Assembly: GCA_030280995.1 (NCBI GenBank)
Contig: JASXTE010000010.1
Location: 27,458,823 to 27,522,822 of the forward strand
Direction: 5' to 3'
Length of the DNA: 64,000 nt
Source: Hemileia vastatrix
Lineage: Eukaryota; Basidiomycota; Pucciniomycetes; Pucciniales; Zaghouaniaceae
Each line of letters starts with the position of its first letter. Within the stretch, counting starts at the first letter, position 1. Position numbers and translations under genes: made by a program. Below, piece by piece: positions 21,097-34,206 of this stretch. The notes beneath the pieces were generated by a model that was not told the origin of the DNA, searched no databases, and saw nothing but the letters and a program-made list of their open reading frames with translations.

Positions 21097-24000
21097 ATTA
21101 CCATCCAGAAAACTAATAAATTTTGCACCTTTCAAGGTAGCATGTATTGAATTAATTCTGGGTAAAGGATAAATATCATCAACATTATAAGTGTTTAAAG
21201 CTCTGTAATCTCCACATAATCTAGCCTTATCTTTTTCATAAGAAATTAAGACTGGGGAGATGACACAATATTTGGGGGTGACATCCACTTTCTCAATGAT
21301 ATTCATTTTTAATAATGTTGCAATATTATCTTCAATATCATTTATTTTTGTTGGAGAAGCAGGATATGGTTTTTTCTTAAGACTAGGAAGAATATCACTT
21401 AAGTTACAGGATAAGGTAATTTTCATCTCTTCCTGAACAATTCCCAAGACATGAGAACCATGAGCAAAAGCCATAGGTAAAGAGGTAATAGAGGCAATAA
21501 TAGAATCCTTTTAGTCACTAGTTAACTGATCGCCAAAAGAAGAAGTATTTATTTCATTTAATAAATCATCCATTTCAGTTGTTGTTCTGCTTTCACACTG
21601 GATTAGTGAGTTACAAGACTTTAACAGATGCACAGAAGGTTTTCTAGAAGAGGAAATTTTTAATTTCCTTTTTCCATTCATTCCTAAGGTAAAGCAATTA
21701 TTTTCTGGGTCAAATTTCACACCAAAAATGGTTAAAATATCATTTCTTATAATAAACCAATTGCTTAAATTATCATTTTTCATGACAACAAATTCACAAA
21801 TATCTCTGACAAAACCACCATTATATTTGAAGAATACAGAGGTTTTGTATTTGCCAATAGGAATTAAGGTAGAACCATACCCTCTCCACTTTTCAGAAGT
21901 TATAGGTAATAATCTACTCAAATATTCCTTATCCACTGAAGCTAAAGCTTTTTCAGACACTAAACTTCCTCCAGCACCAGAATCAAGAACTACATCAACA
22001 TTTTTACCATTAATCATAACAGGTGCCTTCAAAGGGGATATAGGTATAGAATTGTTCGTAATATCTTTAATTATCTTAGCATTTTCTACTGAAGACAAAT
22101 ACAATACACATTCTTCAGATATATTTTTTAAATAATGGACATCCAGTTCCGACATTAAAACATCTTTAACAGATTCATTGTCATAGGAGATATTACTTTC
22201 ACAGTCACTAGAAGAATTATTGACATCAATTTCAGCTTCATCAGTGTCTTCATTTTGTTCAACAAGATGAATTTTCTTGTCACAAACATGACCCTTTTGT
22301 CATGGTTTATTACATTTATAACAAGTATTTGTTGCATATTTTTTAGGTGCAACTGGGGCAGAGGGTTTACCAGATTTTTCTGGGAGATTTGTAGAAGGTT
22401 TATTCTGATCATTATAAGATTTATTAAGGTAATTCTTTGGTTCATATCTATGGTTGAGTAGTACCTCATTACAGATACTAATGAAAGAAGAATTTTCCAT
22501 TACATGATCAGTTCTAGCCACAATCAAATCTCTAAGAGAATTTGGTAATTTATACAAGATTTTATCTCTCCAAATATCATAATCCATCTTTGGATCAATT
22601 GCTCTTAGGATTTTTGTCACTTTCATAAGAAAAACAATGGGCTTTTCAACAGAGGAGGATATATATCTAGTATTCTCATACAGTCCTTTCTGAGCTAACC
22701 TGAATTTTGAACCACCAAACTGATTCTCAATCAAGTAATTCCAATCATTCCATGTATAATGATTGTTATCTAAAAGAACAGATTCATACCACATCAAGGC
22801 TACATTGGAAAATAAAGAAATTAGCTTAGAAACAATTTCCTCATCAGGTAGTTTATAAGAACTCTTTAAATTATCAATTCTTTGGATAAAGTGTTGCCAA
22901 TCAGAGGAAGAATCACCATCAAAGGTAGGATATTGGTCTAACTTAGGCCAATTTTTCTGACTACTGGGATGGTCCACTTTTTGTTTGAATTATTCATCAT
23001 TAATAATTCCTGAAGTTTAGCCAGGTGTTCAGAAATTTCATTATTTACAGAAACAGCTGGTGCATGACCATCACAAGATTTTTTGCTAGTAGCAAAAGAT
23101 TTTACAGACTCATTTTCAGTTTGTTTAATGGTTGAAATATGAGGAAGAAAGAAGGAACTTTGCTCAGGTTCCTTTCCTTTATTGTTATGCAGCTTATGGA
23201 CAGCATTCTCATTCATATCATTATTGATGGTTAAGGTTGAGAATTTATCCTGAATGTCAGACACATAGTTTCTTATCCTTGGAATTTCAGACATTTGCTC
23301 ATTTACTTTTGCAAGAGATAGAACATTTCTGTCCTCAGAAACTGTGTGTTTGGCACTTAGTGCTTGGAAATCATTCTTTAGCTTTTTAAACTCATTTTGT
23401 AGAGATTTTATTTCATTTTTTAATGAATAATTTTCTTCAATAAGGGGTTTCAACTCACTCAAGGTCTTATGTAGATTGATATTTCTATCTGAGATAGCTC
23501 TATGGTCACTCCTTATTTGTTTTTGTTGACTAAGAACAATATTCAAGGTTTCTTTGATTTTAAAATAAGCTGTATCCTGTACAGAAGAACTGACTTTACA
23601 TTGCAAGTGCAAATTATTTAATCTATCATTTTCATGGATTAACACATCTCTTAAATGTTTGTCTTTCACCACATTAAAATCAAGGGTATCTTTCAATATT
23701 TCTTCAGAAGTTTTCTCAATTAAGTTATATACTTCAGGGGGAACAGAATCATTCTTGATTGCAAGAGAAGGATTAATTAAAGAAGTAGAAGTTAAATGTA
23801 AAGGTTCATCAAATGAAAATTTGCTAATTACATCAATAGGGCTACTAGTTACAGGAAGCTGTCTTTTAACAGGTTTAACTGTTCTTTCACCATGTTCAAT
23901 AATATTACCTGTAGAAGAAGTCTTATTAGAAAACATACCCAAGTGACTATCAACAAAATTACTTACCATGGCAGAGGAGGAAACTTCCCCTGAGACTGGG

Positions 24001-24644
24001 TTTGGGATTGTGCTTGGGCCTTCTTTCTCCTGCCTTGTTGGTAGGGATGAGGAGGTAGATGGAAATTGGGTGTTCTGGATGGGCAAGGCTGATGATGAGG
24101 AGGGTGTTGCACATTCTGTTGGTAGTGACTCATTAGATAATCCCATTTCCATTGCTCTACTTCCATAGTATTTGGACTTTGGATGGTTGAGCTGGGTGGC
24201 TGTGAAGGTTGAGCCTGAAACTGAGGCTGATTGGGAGGCAACTGAGGAGGGGCCTGGGCCTGATTTTGGTTCCTGAGTTCCTGAACTTGATCCCACAAGG
24301 TGTCTACTTTTGCCTTGTATTTCATGTTTTCTGTCTTCAGCACTTTTATATGACTGGACAGGTTGCTGATTTGCTCGGGCAGAGGAAGCTTTTTTATTTT
24401 GAATCCTTTTGGAAGACCTTCTTGAGGTACTAGAGGCTTTATTTCCTTCTGTTGTGCTGGGGGAAGGGGGCTTGGTTGGTTTACATTTCCTTTCATTTCC
24501 ACATCCTGAATTATGTGAATTTTTCTTGTTAGAATAAGATTTTTTATGTTCAACTTTAGAAGAACTCACAGTATCAGCATCATAATCAATTTCAATTTCA
24601 TCCACTTGCATGTTATCCATTTTTTCAGCCAAATTAATGGACAT
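21097..24644 (-). pseudogene. Gag, protease and N-terminal RT of element B, broken
   Basis: Starts at ATG 24644 and follows the A polyprotein to the RT region, where A inserted. Open pieces are 22938-24644, 22300-22977, 21511-22155 and 21055-21474. Lesions seen: a one-base loss near 22981, a TGG-to-TGA change at the tryptophan of the zinc knuckle near 22300, and further stops near 22155 and 21510. The protease D-S-G box (LDSGAGGS) is still readable. Confidence 0.9.
23963..24496 (-). CDS. Overlapping alternate-frame ORF inside Gag of element B
   Basis: Same length as in A (177 codons), same start context Q-D-V-E-M and same end (KFPPLPW-stop at a GTAAGT site). By eye about 19 residues differ from the A version, against about 26 differences in the Gag frame over the same bases. 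It is intact although the B Gag-Pol has several lesions farther downstream. Confidence 0.5.
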   Translation of the reverse strand: MKGNVNQPSPLPPAQQKEIKPLVPQEGLPKGFKIKKLPLPEQISNLSSHIKVLKTENMKYKAKVDTLWDQVQELRNQNQAQAPPQLPPNQPQFQAQPSQPPSSTIQSPNTMEVEQWKWDYLMSHYQQNVQHPPHHQPCPSRTPNFHLPPHPYQQGRRKKAQAQSQTQSQGKFPPLPW

Positions 24645-25327
24645 AATAGTGGGAAGATTAATTAATTCTTAAAAAAATTAATTAAAATTAGTTAATAATT
24701 TGCTCCAAAATAAAAAAGTTTTTTTTACTAATTAAATTATTAAAAAAAAATTTTTAATATAAAGTAATATTTATAAAAAATAATTTAATAAAATGGACTG
24801 CAAAGAAAAAATTTGGAATAAACAATTAAGTTGCTTCAACCAATTAATTAAATTACCAATATTAAATATAGCAATATATATGGGACTAAGCACAAAGTAC
24901 TATTTAAGTCAACCAAAATTAACAATAATTAATAATAATAAAAAAATTAATTTAATAATTCAATTTTTATTACTAATAATGTTAATTCTTCTAGGACTAA
25001 GAGGATTTAACACTCTATAATGATCAAGTAGGAAAAAAAATTTTAATAAATGAGCACTTACACTCAGTGAATTGGAAATTAAGCCACAATCACTGTTATT
25101 GCAGTAAAAATATAGTAATATGAGTGAGAGGTGCAAATGTGAACTTACTATAGTGATCGAAAAATCACTTCAAAATAATATATGAATTAATATAATATAA
25201 ACCTAATATATCAAACCCAAGTTCAAAACACGGTCGCTGCAATAGTTTCTTTTTTGCTAGGTGGTCCGTGCGTTTGTCGTTCGTTGCCAGTCTCGATCGT
25301 CGTTGTCGTTTAGGAAAGGTCCCCAGT
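24645..25327 (-). other. 5' leader of element B
   Basis: AT-rich leader without a supported gene. It parallels the A leader, and ACTGGGGACCTTTCC follows the LTR in sense orientation. A 75-codon frame on the opposite strand (24793-25020) reads repeat-like leader DNA and is not supported. Confidence 0.6.
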
Positions 25328-26463
25328 TGTCCGTCAATCGTCTAGAAGAGAGGAAGAAAAAATGCGAAGATGTAGAAGAGGAGATGGAGGAAAGGATTAT
25401 GGATAATAAAAGAAATAAAAATTATAAAAATTATTTAATTTATTGAGGAAAATCAACAACGTGTTTCTTGGGAGGAGACAAAAGTGAGGTTCTTATTAAA
25501 CAATAATATTATTCTAATGTAAGGGCTATGCGCGGCAGACACTGTGATTACTATCAGACTTAAAACAACCTTTAAATTGTTATATAGAATTTTAATTAGA
25601 ATTTTATTACTAATAAAAAGAATATAAACATAATGTAAAAGTATATTTAATTTGTTGAGTGTATAGTAAGTGATGAGGCTACAGGTAATTATTCAAGGCC
25701 ATTTTATAGGCAATGGGCCCTCTGAAGCGCTACTATATTTGTAAGTACAAGAAATATAATAGAATGAAACAAGAATCTAAAAGAATAAGTGAAACATAAC
25801 AATGTAGAGAAAAATATGAAACAAATAATTAAAAACCCCAATTAAGAATCCAATTTTCCCACAATTAATTCCCAAATCAGTAAGTAAAAATAGTGAATAA
25901 GTAAACAAGCCTGGAACATAGGAACTATGAGAAAAATAATTCAAAACAGATGGTACAGTCTGATTTAAGGATTTTTAAGTGAAACAAAAAATATTTTGAC
26001 GCAAAAAAATATGTAATTAATTTCAATTTAGTATTAATTAGTTTTTTCCTGAAACAATTATGGGTTAAAAGAAGCGTCATTATTTATTGTTTAATACTAG
26101 AAAAAATGATATTTAATATATAAATATAATTAATTAATTTAATTATATTATAAGTCAATTTTACACTTATAATTATAATATATGTTTTTAATTAATTAAA
26201 TATAAATTTATAATTATTAAATACATAAAAATGCGCCATTATTTGTAGAATGTAAAATATATTATTTTTTAATTTAAATGTATATAAAAAATTTATATAA
26301 ACAATAAAATTAATATAACACTTATATGTAATAAGATACTTATATAATTTTATTATGCAATAAAATATTAATTTATATACATTAAATACCATTCTTACGC
26401 CCTATTTCAGGTCCTATAAGTTAACATATCATTTACTGGGCTCCTGGAATAGCCTGGCTGACA
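25328..26463 (-). repeat. 5' LTR of element B
   Basis: 1136 bp, TGTCCGTCAATCGTCTAG to AGCCTGGCTGACA. Followed by the duplication ATAAA. Confidence 0.9.
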
Positions 26464-26812
26464 ATAAAAGTTCTCTCCTTTTCTTATTCCTTGAAAGTGT
26501 CCTCATGAGAGCTGAAAAGTAGACTAGAGTATGATAATACTGAATATTAAAATCAAATAATTTTATTTAAATTGAAATATACATAAAACAGTAAATAAAT
26601 CAAATAAATTTAATTAACCTGAAACATACAGATAAATACTGTATATGAGAATTTTCCTTCTAAAACATATTTTAAAAATAGGAAATTTCTATTGTGGGGT
26701 TTTTCTCCTTGTAGGTAGAACTTTGGCTTGTCAATTTCTCTCTTGTTTTCCTATATAAGGAAACTCAATCTGGCTGTTTTATTTCATTCCATACTTACTT
26801 TACATAACTTAC
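26464..26812 (+). mobile_element. Old C-like LTR, continuation after element B
   Basis: Continues the LTR that begins at 7968. It includes a TATA-like element in TCCTATATAAGGAAAC (26752-26767) followed by about 45 bases, then breaks off where another old LTR starts in opposite orientation. No gene. Confidence 0.5.
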
Positions 26813-27349
26813 TTTCAGAAGATCACCTAGAAGAAGAAGAGAAAGAAGGGAAAGATGAAGAGGAGAAGGGAGTAAAACTTGAGAGAGTGTGATAGAAGAA
26901 AGAAGAAATAAAGATAATAAAAACTAAAAATTAAGTAAATCATTTGAGAGAAAATACAATGACAGATTATGAGAGTTAACACAATGGTGAGGATTAATTA
27001 ATTGATGAAATTTTGAGTTTAAGTAAGAAATGTATTCTCTGCATGGCAAACAGATTTTATTATTAATAAACTTAAAGAAAACTTAGATTTATTATTGAGT
27101 ATTGATATTAGAATTGTAATGCTAATAAAAATAAAAATAATGTATTGCAAGTTTGTAAAATGTATATAATTTAAGTGATGACTACAAAAGGGGAGTTCCA
27201 AGGCCCTTTTATAGACAAGAATACCTCTGAGGAGCCTCAAATGTATATACAAAGATAATAATAATTTGAAACAAATAATTAAAGGAATTTAAATAAAACA
27301 TACAGAATAAGAGGAAAGATTGAAACAATAAATTAAACCCATGAATATG
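26813..27349 (-). mobile_element. Old diverged A-like LTR, first part, cut by element C
   Basis: Starts TTTCAGAAGATCACCTAGAAG, alignable with TGTCGGTCAGTCGTCTAGAAG, and keeps the order of landmarks of the A/B LTRs, including CCCTTTTATAG near 27203-27213. It is interrupted at 27349 and resumes at 36062. Confidence 0.6.
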
Positions 27350-28148
27350 TGTCAAGGTACGCTTTTGGTCTAGAAGATTTGGTACAGAGTTTTTTCAAGG
27401 ATTTTAAAGGTTTTTTATGGACTCTCAAAGATATATACGTATTTCTTAATCTAAGTGATTTATTACTCAAATAAAAGAGGTAGATTTTTAATATTGTTAT
27501 AGTCTATTGATTAGAATTACGCTATTGTAAATACTAATGCTATAAAATATAAAATATAAGTTTTGTGTTGTAATACATGGTAATAAAAGTAAGGTGAAAA
27601 AAGAATGGATTGAAAAGCACAAAATCAGAGGCCTTTTATAGGAAAAATATGAGAGAATAAAATATAAGGAATTTCCACTGTCTACTGTGAGTGTGAGAGA
27701 AAAGAATGACAAGAAAAAGGAGGACATAAATGACATAAGAAAGTAATAAATTAGTACGTCAACAAGGGCATCAAATTTGTTAGCAATAAAGTTTGAATTC
27801 CTTGGACTGTCACAATTATTACACAATAATAATCAATTATATTACTTTCACGGGATTACAGATCTCTCACTGAGGTAATATAATTGCTTTAAAGTTTTTA
27901 TATTATAAATTTATTATTAATTTTATTCCCTTTGACATATAATTTTGAGCACGGTGTTAGGGAGTAAAAATTGTAAGGGACATTTTATTTATATTTTTTA
28001 TTTATACTACTTATTGTACTTAACTTAGTTAATTGTAAGTACTACTTAATTAAATAAATAAATAATTATTATTAAGAAGAAAGGAGTGACTTCAACTCAG
28101 TAAAATAATTAATTATTTTACCGGGTAAGTCTAGTAGCCTGTCTGACA
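27350..28148 (-). repeat. 3' LTR of element C
   Basis: TGTCAAGGTACGCTTTTGG to AGCCTGTCTGACA, 799 bp, followed by the same polypurine tract complement CTCCCTCACTCT as in A and B. Confidence 0.9.
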
Positions 28149-28182
28149 CTCCCTCACTCTAAAAAAAAACAATAAAAAAATG

Positions 28183-31182
28183 CTATGATTTTTTCTTTTT
28201 ATTATTTTTTAGTAGAGTAGGAAGATTAGATATCTCCTTCCCAGGTATCCAAGAATCATATTCAGATGATTTATTCTTGAATTTTAATAAGTATTCTGTA
28301 CCTTTTTCAGCAGTGACAATTCTGTCATTTAGAATTTTTTCAATTTCTGCTGTTTCAGTGATTTCATTTGGGGTTTTCTTTGGTCTTCCCCTCCTTTTTG
28401 GAAATAAATCACTATTGGATGTGTAAGGTTTCAAAAGAGATATTGGTAAAAAAGAATGTTTTCTGTCATATGGAGAATACAGAATACCCTCAACTGCATT
28501 ATCTCCAATCATTCTTCTGACAACAAATGGACCAACAAAAGGATCTTTCAATTTGTTATTACCTTGTAAGTTGAAGTGGACTGTAGATATAAACACTTCA
28601 TCACCCTTTTTAAAAGTGTATTCTTTATGGGATTTGTCCCATCTTTTCTTCTCGTATTCAAATGATTTTTCAATACATTTTTGAGCATGATTTCTACATG
28701 TTTGTTGCATTTGAAGAAAATATTTTACACCAGGATGTATATCCAATTTAGGTATTTTGTTATTGGGAATTTGGGCAGGAGTATTTGGAACATATCCAAG
28801 CCAGAGCTCAAAAGTCTTTCTTTGAGTAACAGAATGAACAGTGCTATTATAAGCAAATTCTAACCCAGGAAGTAAGGTAACCCAATCATGAGTGAATCTG
28901 TCATGATCTTTATACTCAAGGCCAAAGGCACAATATCTTCTTATCATGTCCTCTAAAGTCTGAATCATTCTTTCAGCTAAACCATCAGTCTGAGGGTGAT
29001 AGGCAGTAGAAAGTTTCAGATCACAACCACAAACATCCATCAGAGACATCCAAAATTCAGAAGTAAATTTAGGGTCTCTGTCAGAGATTATGGCTTTAGG
29101 AAAACCAGCAGTATTAAACATATGAGACCACCATAAGAAAGCTAATTCTTTAGTGGAAACATCCTTGTGGGTAGGGATAAGTTAAAACATTTTTGGAAAT
29201 CTGTCCACAATAACCCAACAAGAGTTATAACTGTCTATACCAGCAATAGGTAATCCTGTTACAAAATCCATGTTTATTATTTGCCATGGAGCATCAGGAG
29301 GTTCAATATGTTGCATTAATCCTGCTCTTTTACCAGTTAATCTTTTTGATTTTTGGCAAGAATCACAAGACTCAACATATAATTTTGTGTCTTCAGACAT
29401 ATTAACCCACCAAGCAGTGTTCTTAATTCTGATCATTGTTTGGTCAAGATCAAAATGTCCAGCTAATAAGTCATCATGACAAATTTTCAAGATGATTTCT
29501 TTCATAGAAGGAGGAATAACAATAACATTACTCAACTTTCTTCTATAATATAGATATCCTTCATCAATTGAAAATTTACCTTTTTCCAAAGCTTTTTGGT
29601 ACTTTGGTGGAAGAGTTTTAATTAATGCTTGTATTGAAGCATTCTTTGGATCATTTAATATGGTGCATAACTTTTTCAAGTCAGTGTCCTTATCATATGA
29701 TTCGAGAATAAGCTGTAATAGCTCTTCCTCCATATCAACCACATATATCACATGTATATGAATAATTTCATCCTCAGGATCATACGCAGGATTAGAGTCA
29801 TTATTTGTTAAAGGTAACCTAGATAACATATCCACATTTGAGTGAACAATACCAGCCCTATAAATAATTGTCATTCTCCCTCTGTATTCTTGAACAGCCA
29901 ACTGCCATCTGAACATATGTCTGTTGGGTGTTTTCAAGTTTTAAAGGGATTTAACTGCACTGCAGTCAGTGAAAAGTTCAAATTTCTGTTCATCTAGGTA
30001 ATAATTATGCTTTTCTAGAGCCCACACTACACCTAAAAATTCTAATTGAGTAGCACCATATTTCAATTCACTATTTCTCAAGGTTCTTGAAATATAACAA
30101 ATTACTACTTCTGAAACTTTATCATTTATCACTTGTTTTTGATGGAGGGTAGCACCAAGACCAATGAAACTGACATCAGTGTACAAAACAAATGGTTGAT
30201 TAAAGTCAGGTAAAGCAAGAATTGGTGCTTACATCAAACAGTGTTTCATAGTGTCAAAGGCTCTTTGTCTTTCACTATTCCAGACAAAAGCAACATCCTT
30301 TCTAGTTAATTGGGTACGGGGTAAAGCTATGACTTGGTAATTTTTAATATAAAGTCTATAGTATCCACACATTCCCAAAAAACTTTGGAGTTCTCTCACT
30401 GTAGTAGGAGCCTTCACCTGTTGTATGGCTGCCACTTTGTTCTGGTCAACACATATCTGTAAGCCTGAAACAACATGACCAAGAACTTTTAAAGAATGAA
30501 ACTAAAATTTACATTTCTTCAAAGCAAGTGTCATATTTATTTCATCCATTTTCTGGAATACTTTACACAGGTGGTTAAGATGGTCCTCAAATGTTTTTGA
30601 GAATATAATGATATCATCAATATAAACCATCAGCCATCCTTCAATTATCTCTTGATGGAATGTGTTATCCATGACTTTTTGGAAAACTGAAGGGTCATTT
30701 TTAGGGCCAAATGGCATCCTAATATACTTATAAATACCCATATGAGTGGCAATCATTAGAAAGTTCTGAGAATTTTTCTCAACAGGTACCTTGTGATATC
30801 CTGTATTACCATCCAAACAGCTGATATATTTAGCACCCTGTAAAGTAGCATGTATAGAGCTGATTCTATGTAAAGGGTAGATATCATCAACAGTATAAGT
30901 GTTTAGTGCTCTATAATCACCACATAACCTGGCTTTATCTTTCTCATAAGAAATTAGGACAGGTGAGATAACACAATATTTAGGTGTTTCAACTACCTTT
31001 TCAATAATATTCATTTTTAAAAGGGTAGAGATATTGTCTTCAATATCTTTTCTCTTTGTGGGAGAAGCAGGATAAGGCTTCTTCTTTAAACTAGGTGGTA
31101 TATCAGTTAATGGGAAAGACAATGAAAGTTTCATTTCCTCTTTAACTAATCCCAGTTCATGTGACCCATGAGCAAAGGCCAT
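28183..31182 (-). pseudogene. Pol of element C, broken
   Basis: Open pieces: 30502-31182 (RT with intact Y-I-D-D near 30618), 30229-30435, 29941-30186 (RNase H, YTDVSFIGLG, alanine of T-D-A-S changed to valine), 29182-29937 (integrase zinc domain, NMDFVTGLP) and 28183-29121 (integrase IISDRDPKF and E-R-M-I-Q-T-L-E, chromodomain-like tail ending KKKKS). Stops or frameshifts separate each piece. Confidence 0.9.
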
Positions 31183-31197
31183 AGGAAAAGATTTTAT

Positions 31198-34100
31198 CTA
31201 GTTAATGATAAAATATTTATCCTCACCAGAAAGTTGTTCTCCAAAAGAAGCATTGTCAATTTCAGACATAATGGCATGCATTTCTTTTGTAGATCTTCCT
31301 TTATATTGAACCACAGAATTACATGTGTTCAATTCTGGTTTTAATAATTTTTTAGGGGAGGAAATCTTAAATTTTCTCTTCTCATTCATCCCCATTGTGA
31401 AACATTGGTTTGAAGGATCCAATTTTATGTCATACTTGGTTAAAATATCATTCCCTACAATAAACCAATTGCTTAAGTTATCATTTTTCATGACAACAAA
31501 ATCACAAATAGCTCTTACAAAACCATGGTTATATTTAAAAAACACTGTGGCTTTGTATTTACCAATGGGGGACAAAACAGAACCATAATCTCTCGAATTT
31601 TCAGAAATGATAGGCATCATTTTTGATTTATAGTCTTGATTCACTGAAGAAAGTGCTCTTTCAGAAACTACACTTCCTCCAGATCCAGAATCCAGAACAA
31701 CTTCAATGCTGGTACCATTAATCAAGACTGGTGCCTTGAGAGGGGCAATAACAATTGAGTTATCCTCAATTTTCTTTATGATCTCAGCATCATCAACTGT
31801 AGAAAAAGCATTATTATCAATATCAATAGTATTTAAATAATGAATATCCTCTTCCAGCATCAAGATTTCATGTTGAGATTCATATGAAATATTGCTGGCA
31901 CAATCACTTGATGTATCATCCAGTGCCACTGTGTCATCAGCATGCTCCTCTGTTTGTTCTACAAGATTTATCTTCTTGTCACAAACATAGCCTTTCTGCC
32001 AAGGCCTGTTGCACTTGAAGCAAGTGTTTGTTGCATACTTCTTTGGTGCAACAGGGGCAGAAGGTTTACCAACCTTTTTCAGAGGTTTCTGTTGGTAAGT
32101 GGAGGGTTTATCTAAAGGGGTCCTAGGAATGAATCTTCTGGAATCATACTTATTGTTTAGAAGTATCTCATTGCAATTATTAATGAAAGAAGAGGGCTCT
32201 TTGGAGAACTCAGTCCTAGCCACTATCAAGTCTCTCAGAGACATTGGTAATTTATAATGGATCCTGTCCTTCCATAAATCAAACTCCATATTTGGGTCCA
32301 TTGCCCTTAAGATTTTTACAAGTTTCATTAAAAACTCAATAGGTTTATCAGTAGAAGAGCTATATCTAGTTTCCTTATACTGCCTTTGTTGAGCCATTCT
32401 GAACTTGGAGCCACCAAATTGTGCTTTAATTAATTTCTTCCAATCCTCCCATGAGTAGTCATTCCCATCCAGGAGAACAGATTCATACCACATCAGGGAA
32501 AAATTAGTGAAAAAAGAAATTAACTTGGACACAATTTCCTCATCTGGGAGTTTGTAAGAATTTTTTAAGTTATCAATTCTGCAAATAAATTGTTGCCAAT
32601 CATAGGAGGAATCACCATCAAATGTAGGATATTGGTCAAGTTTTGGCCAATTCTTTTGATTTGAAGGAGTCTCCTTAGTACTAGCTTGTTTCTGAGTAAG
32701 AATCAGCTGTAATTTCTCTATTTGGGCTGAAATCTCATTGTTTAATCCTTCTGTTTCAGATCCTGGTGCATCATCAGTCTTTGATGGAAACTCAGTGTTA
32801 TCAACAGGTATTTCTGGAGCTATTTTTACTTTAGATGAACTAGCCACAGGTACTATTTGAACATCCTGCACTATATGTTCCTTCACAGAAATGTTAGAAT
32901 ATTTCTGGTCATTTAACAATGAGTTCAATTTTTCTTCAATGGTTGTTAGTCTTGTTTTCATTCTTGGAAGACTAGATAAACTCTCATTGATAGTTGCAAA
33001 AGATAACTGATTTTTATTTTGAAAAGATGACAAATGGTCATTCAATCTTTTCAGATTTATCTTATCTATCTCCACCTCCTGGCAACAGGCAGATACAGTA
33101 TCTTTTAGTTTAGACAAATCAATTTTTATATTTTGCCATAAAGCAACTTTCTTTTCATGGGTTGCTTTGTAATGAGACAATTAATCAGAGACTCCCTGTA
33201 ATTCACTTCTTAATGCTTGATATCCCTGATCAGTTAACAAACTATTATATCTCTGAGTCAATTGCATACGGTTCATTATATGATTTTGCTTGGCAATAAT
33301 ATCTCTCAAATGCTCATCATTAATTCTTGCTACATCTGGAGTGTTTCTCAATAAGGAAACTGATTAACTTTCCAGACTCTCATAGAACTCAGGGTCAAGA
33401 GTCTCATCAATTACAGCCATTTCAGGGTTTATCATTGAGGTAGCAATTAAAAGTAATGGATTAGATACATGAGATATCTGTCTACTGCTCCCAGCCTCTA
33501 CTGGTCTCAAGGTGTCTTCTTCCCTCTCAGATTTACCTGAAAGAACAGAATCAGCCACAAGAAAAGGCACTTGAGAATCAATAGAGGGATGTACCAGGGA
33601 TTTCTGGGTATCACCATATTGGGCTTTCTTCTTCTTTTGCCTCCTTGATAAGGGTGGGAAGGAGTGGGGTTGACCTGGGTGGGCCTTGATGGACCTGCCT
33701 GAGGTAACTGATGCTGATTTTGAGACAGGTAGTCCCACTGAGTGTTTAACCAGTCCCACGGCCACTTGGACACATCCACCTTCTCTTGGGACTGGGGAGC
33801 CAATTGTTGTTGATCCCTGGGAGGAAGAGGTTTCTTCTTCTCTTGAAGAAAGGTATCTGTTCTTCTGACCTTTTCTTCAAAAGCATCTACCCTTACCTTT
33901 AGTCTCAAGCTTTCTGTCCTTAACTCCTTTATGTGAGTTGACAGATTCTTTACCTGCTGAGACAATGGCATCTTTTTTATCCTGAAGCCTTTTGGAAACT
34001 CTTCTGGTGGGTTTATCATAGGCTTCTGATCCTGAGTTGTGTCCACTATGATTTCTACTTCTTCCATCTCTACATCCTGTTTGGGGCAAGGATTTATTAG

Positions 34101-34206
34101 TTTGAGAAATTCTTCTTGTTAAAGGAGAACTTACAGAAGTAGGCTCATCATAATCAATTAAGTCTAGTTTTTCTTCACGTGCAGAAGAACCACTTTGGTC
34201 AGTCAT
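31198..34206 (-). pseudogene. Gag and protease of element C, broken
   Basis: Starts at ATG 34206. Pieces are 33877-34206, 33364-33765 and 31198-33180. The Gag core (QYPTFDGDSSYDW) and protease (LDSGSGGS) are clear. The zinc knuckle has tyrosine in place of its histidine (C..C......GYVC). A TAA stop at about 33181 separates the N-terminal region from the rest. Confidence 0.88.
33507..34067 (-). CDS. Overlapping alternate-frame ORF inside Gag of element C
   Basis: 186 codons starting at ATG 34067, preceded in frame by Q-D-V-E as in A and B. Conserved landmarks are GFRIKKMPLSQQ, a helix NLSTHIKELRTES, then KWPWDWL, AGPSR, HPYQGGKRRRK. The A homologue ends Trp-stop, but here TGG is followed by TAC, so the frame runs about 30 residues further into unrelated codons. 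The Gag frame over the same bases is already interrupted, while this frame has no stop. Confidence 0.5.
   Translation of the reverse strand: MEEVEIIVDTTQDQKPMINPPEEFPKGFRIKKMPLSQQVKNLSTHIKELRTESLRLKVRVDAFEEKVRRTDTFLQEKKKPLPPRDQQQLAPQSQEKVDVSKWPWDWLNTQWDYLSQNQHQLPQAGPSRPTQVNPTPSHPYQGGKRRRKPNMVIPRNPWYIPLLILKCLFLWLILFFQVNLRGKKTP

Larger units (their letters stand above)
8131..26463 (-). mobile_element. Ty3/Gypsy chromovirus B, degenerate, carrying nested element A
   Basis: Two 1136-bp LTRs (8131-9266 and 25328-26463) bound the element, which is flanked by the perfect duplication ATAAA (8126-8130, 26464-26468). Without A the element is about 9.16 kb, the same size as A. Its Gag and Pol are clearly homologous to A throughout but carry stops and frameshifts. 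The two LTRs differ at a number of positions (for example TGTCGGTCAGTC against TGTCCGTCAATC), so B is older than A, in agreement with the nesting. The internal part is split at 11927/21097, where A duplicated ATTAC. Confidence 0.93.

Noticed and set aside
27497..27826. 109-codon frame in the C LTR, repeated at 35409-35738
   Set aside because: Both are the same LTR stretch spanning the TATA region. No codon-like constraint beyond LTR identity.
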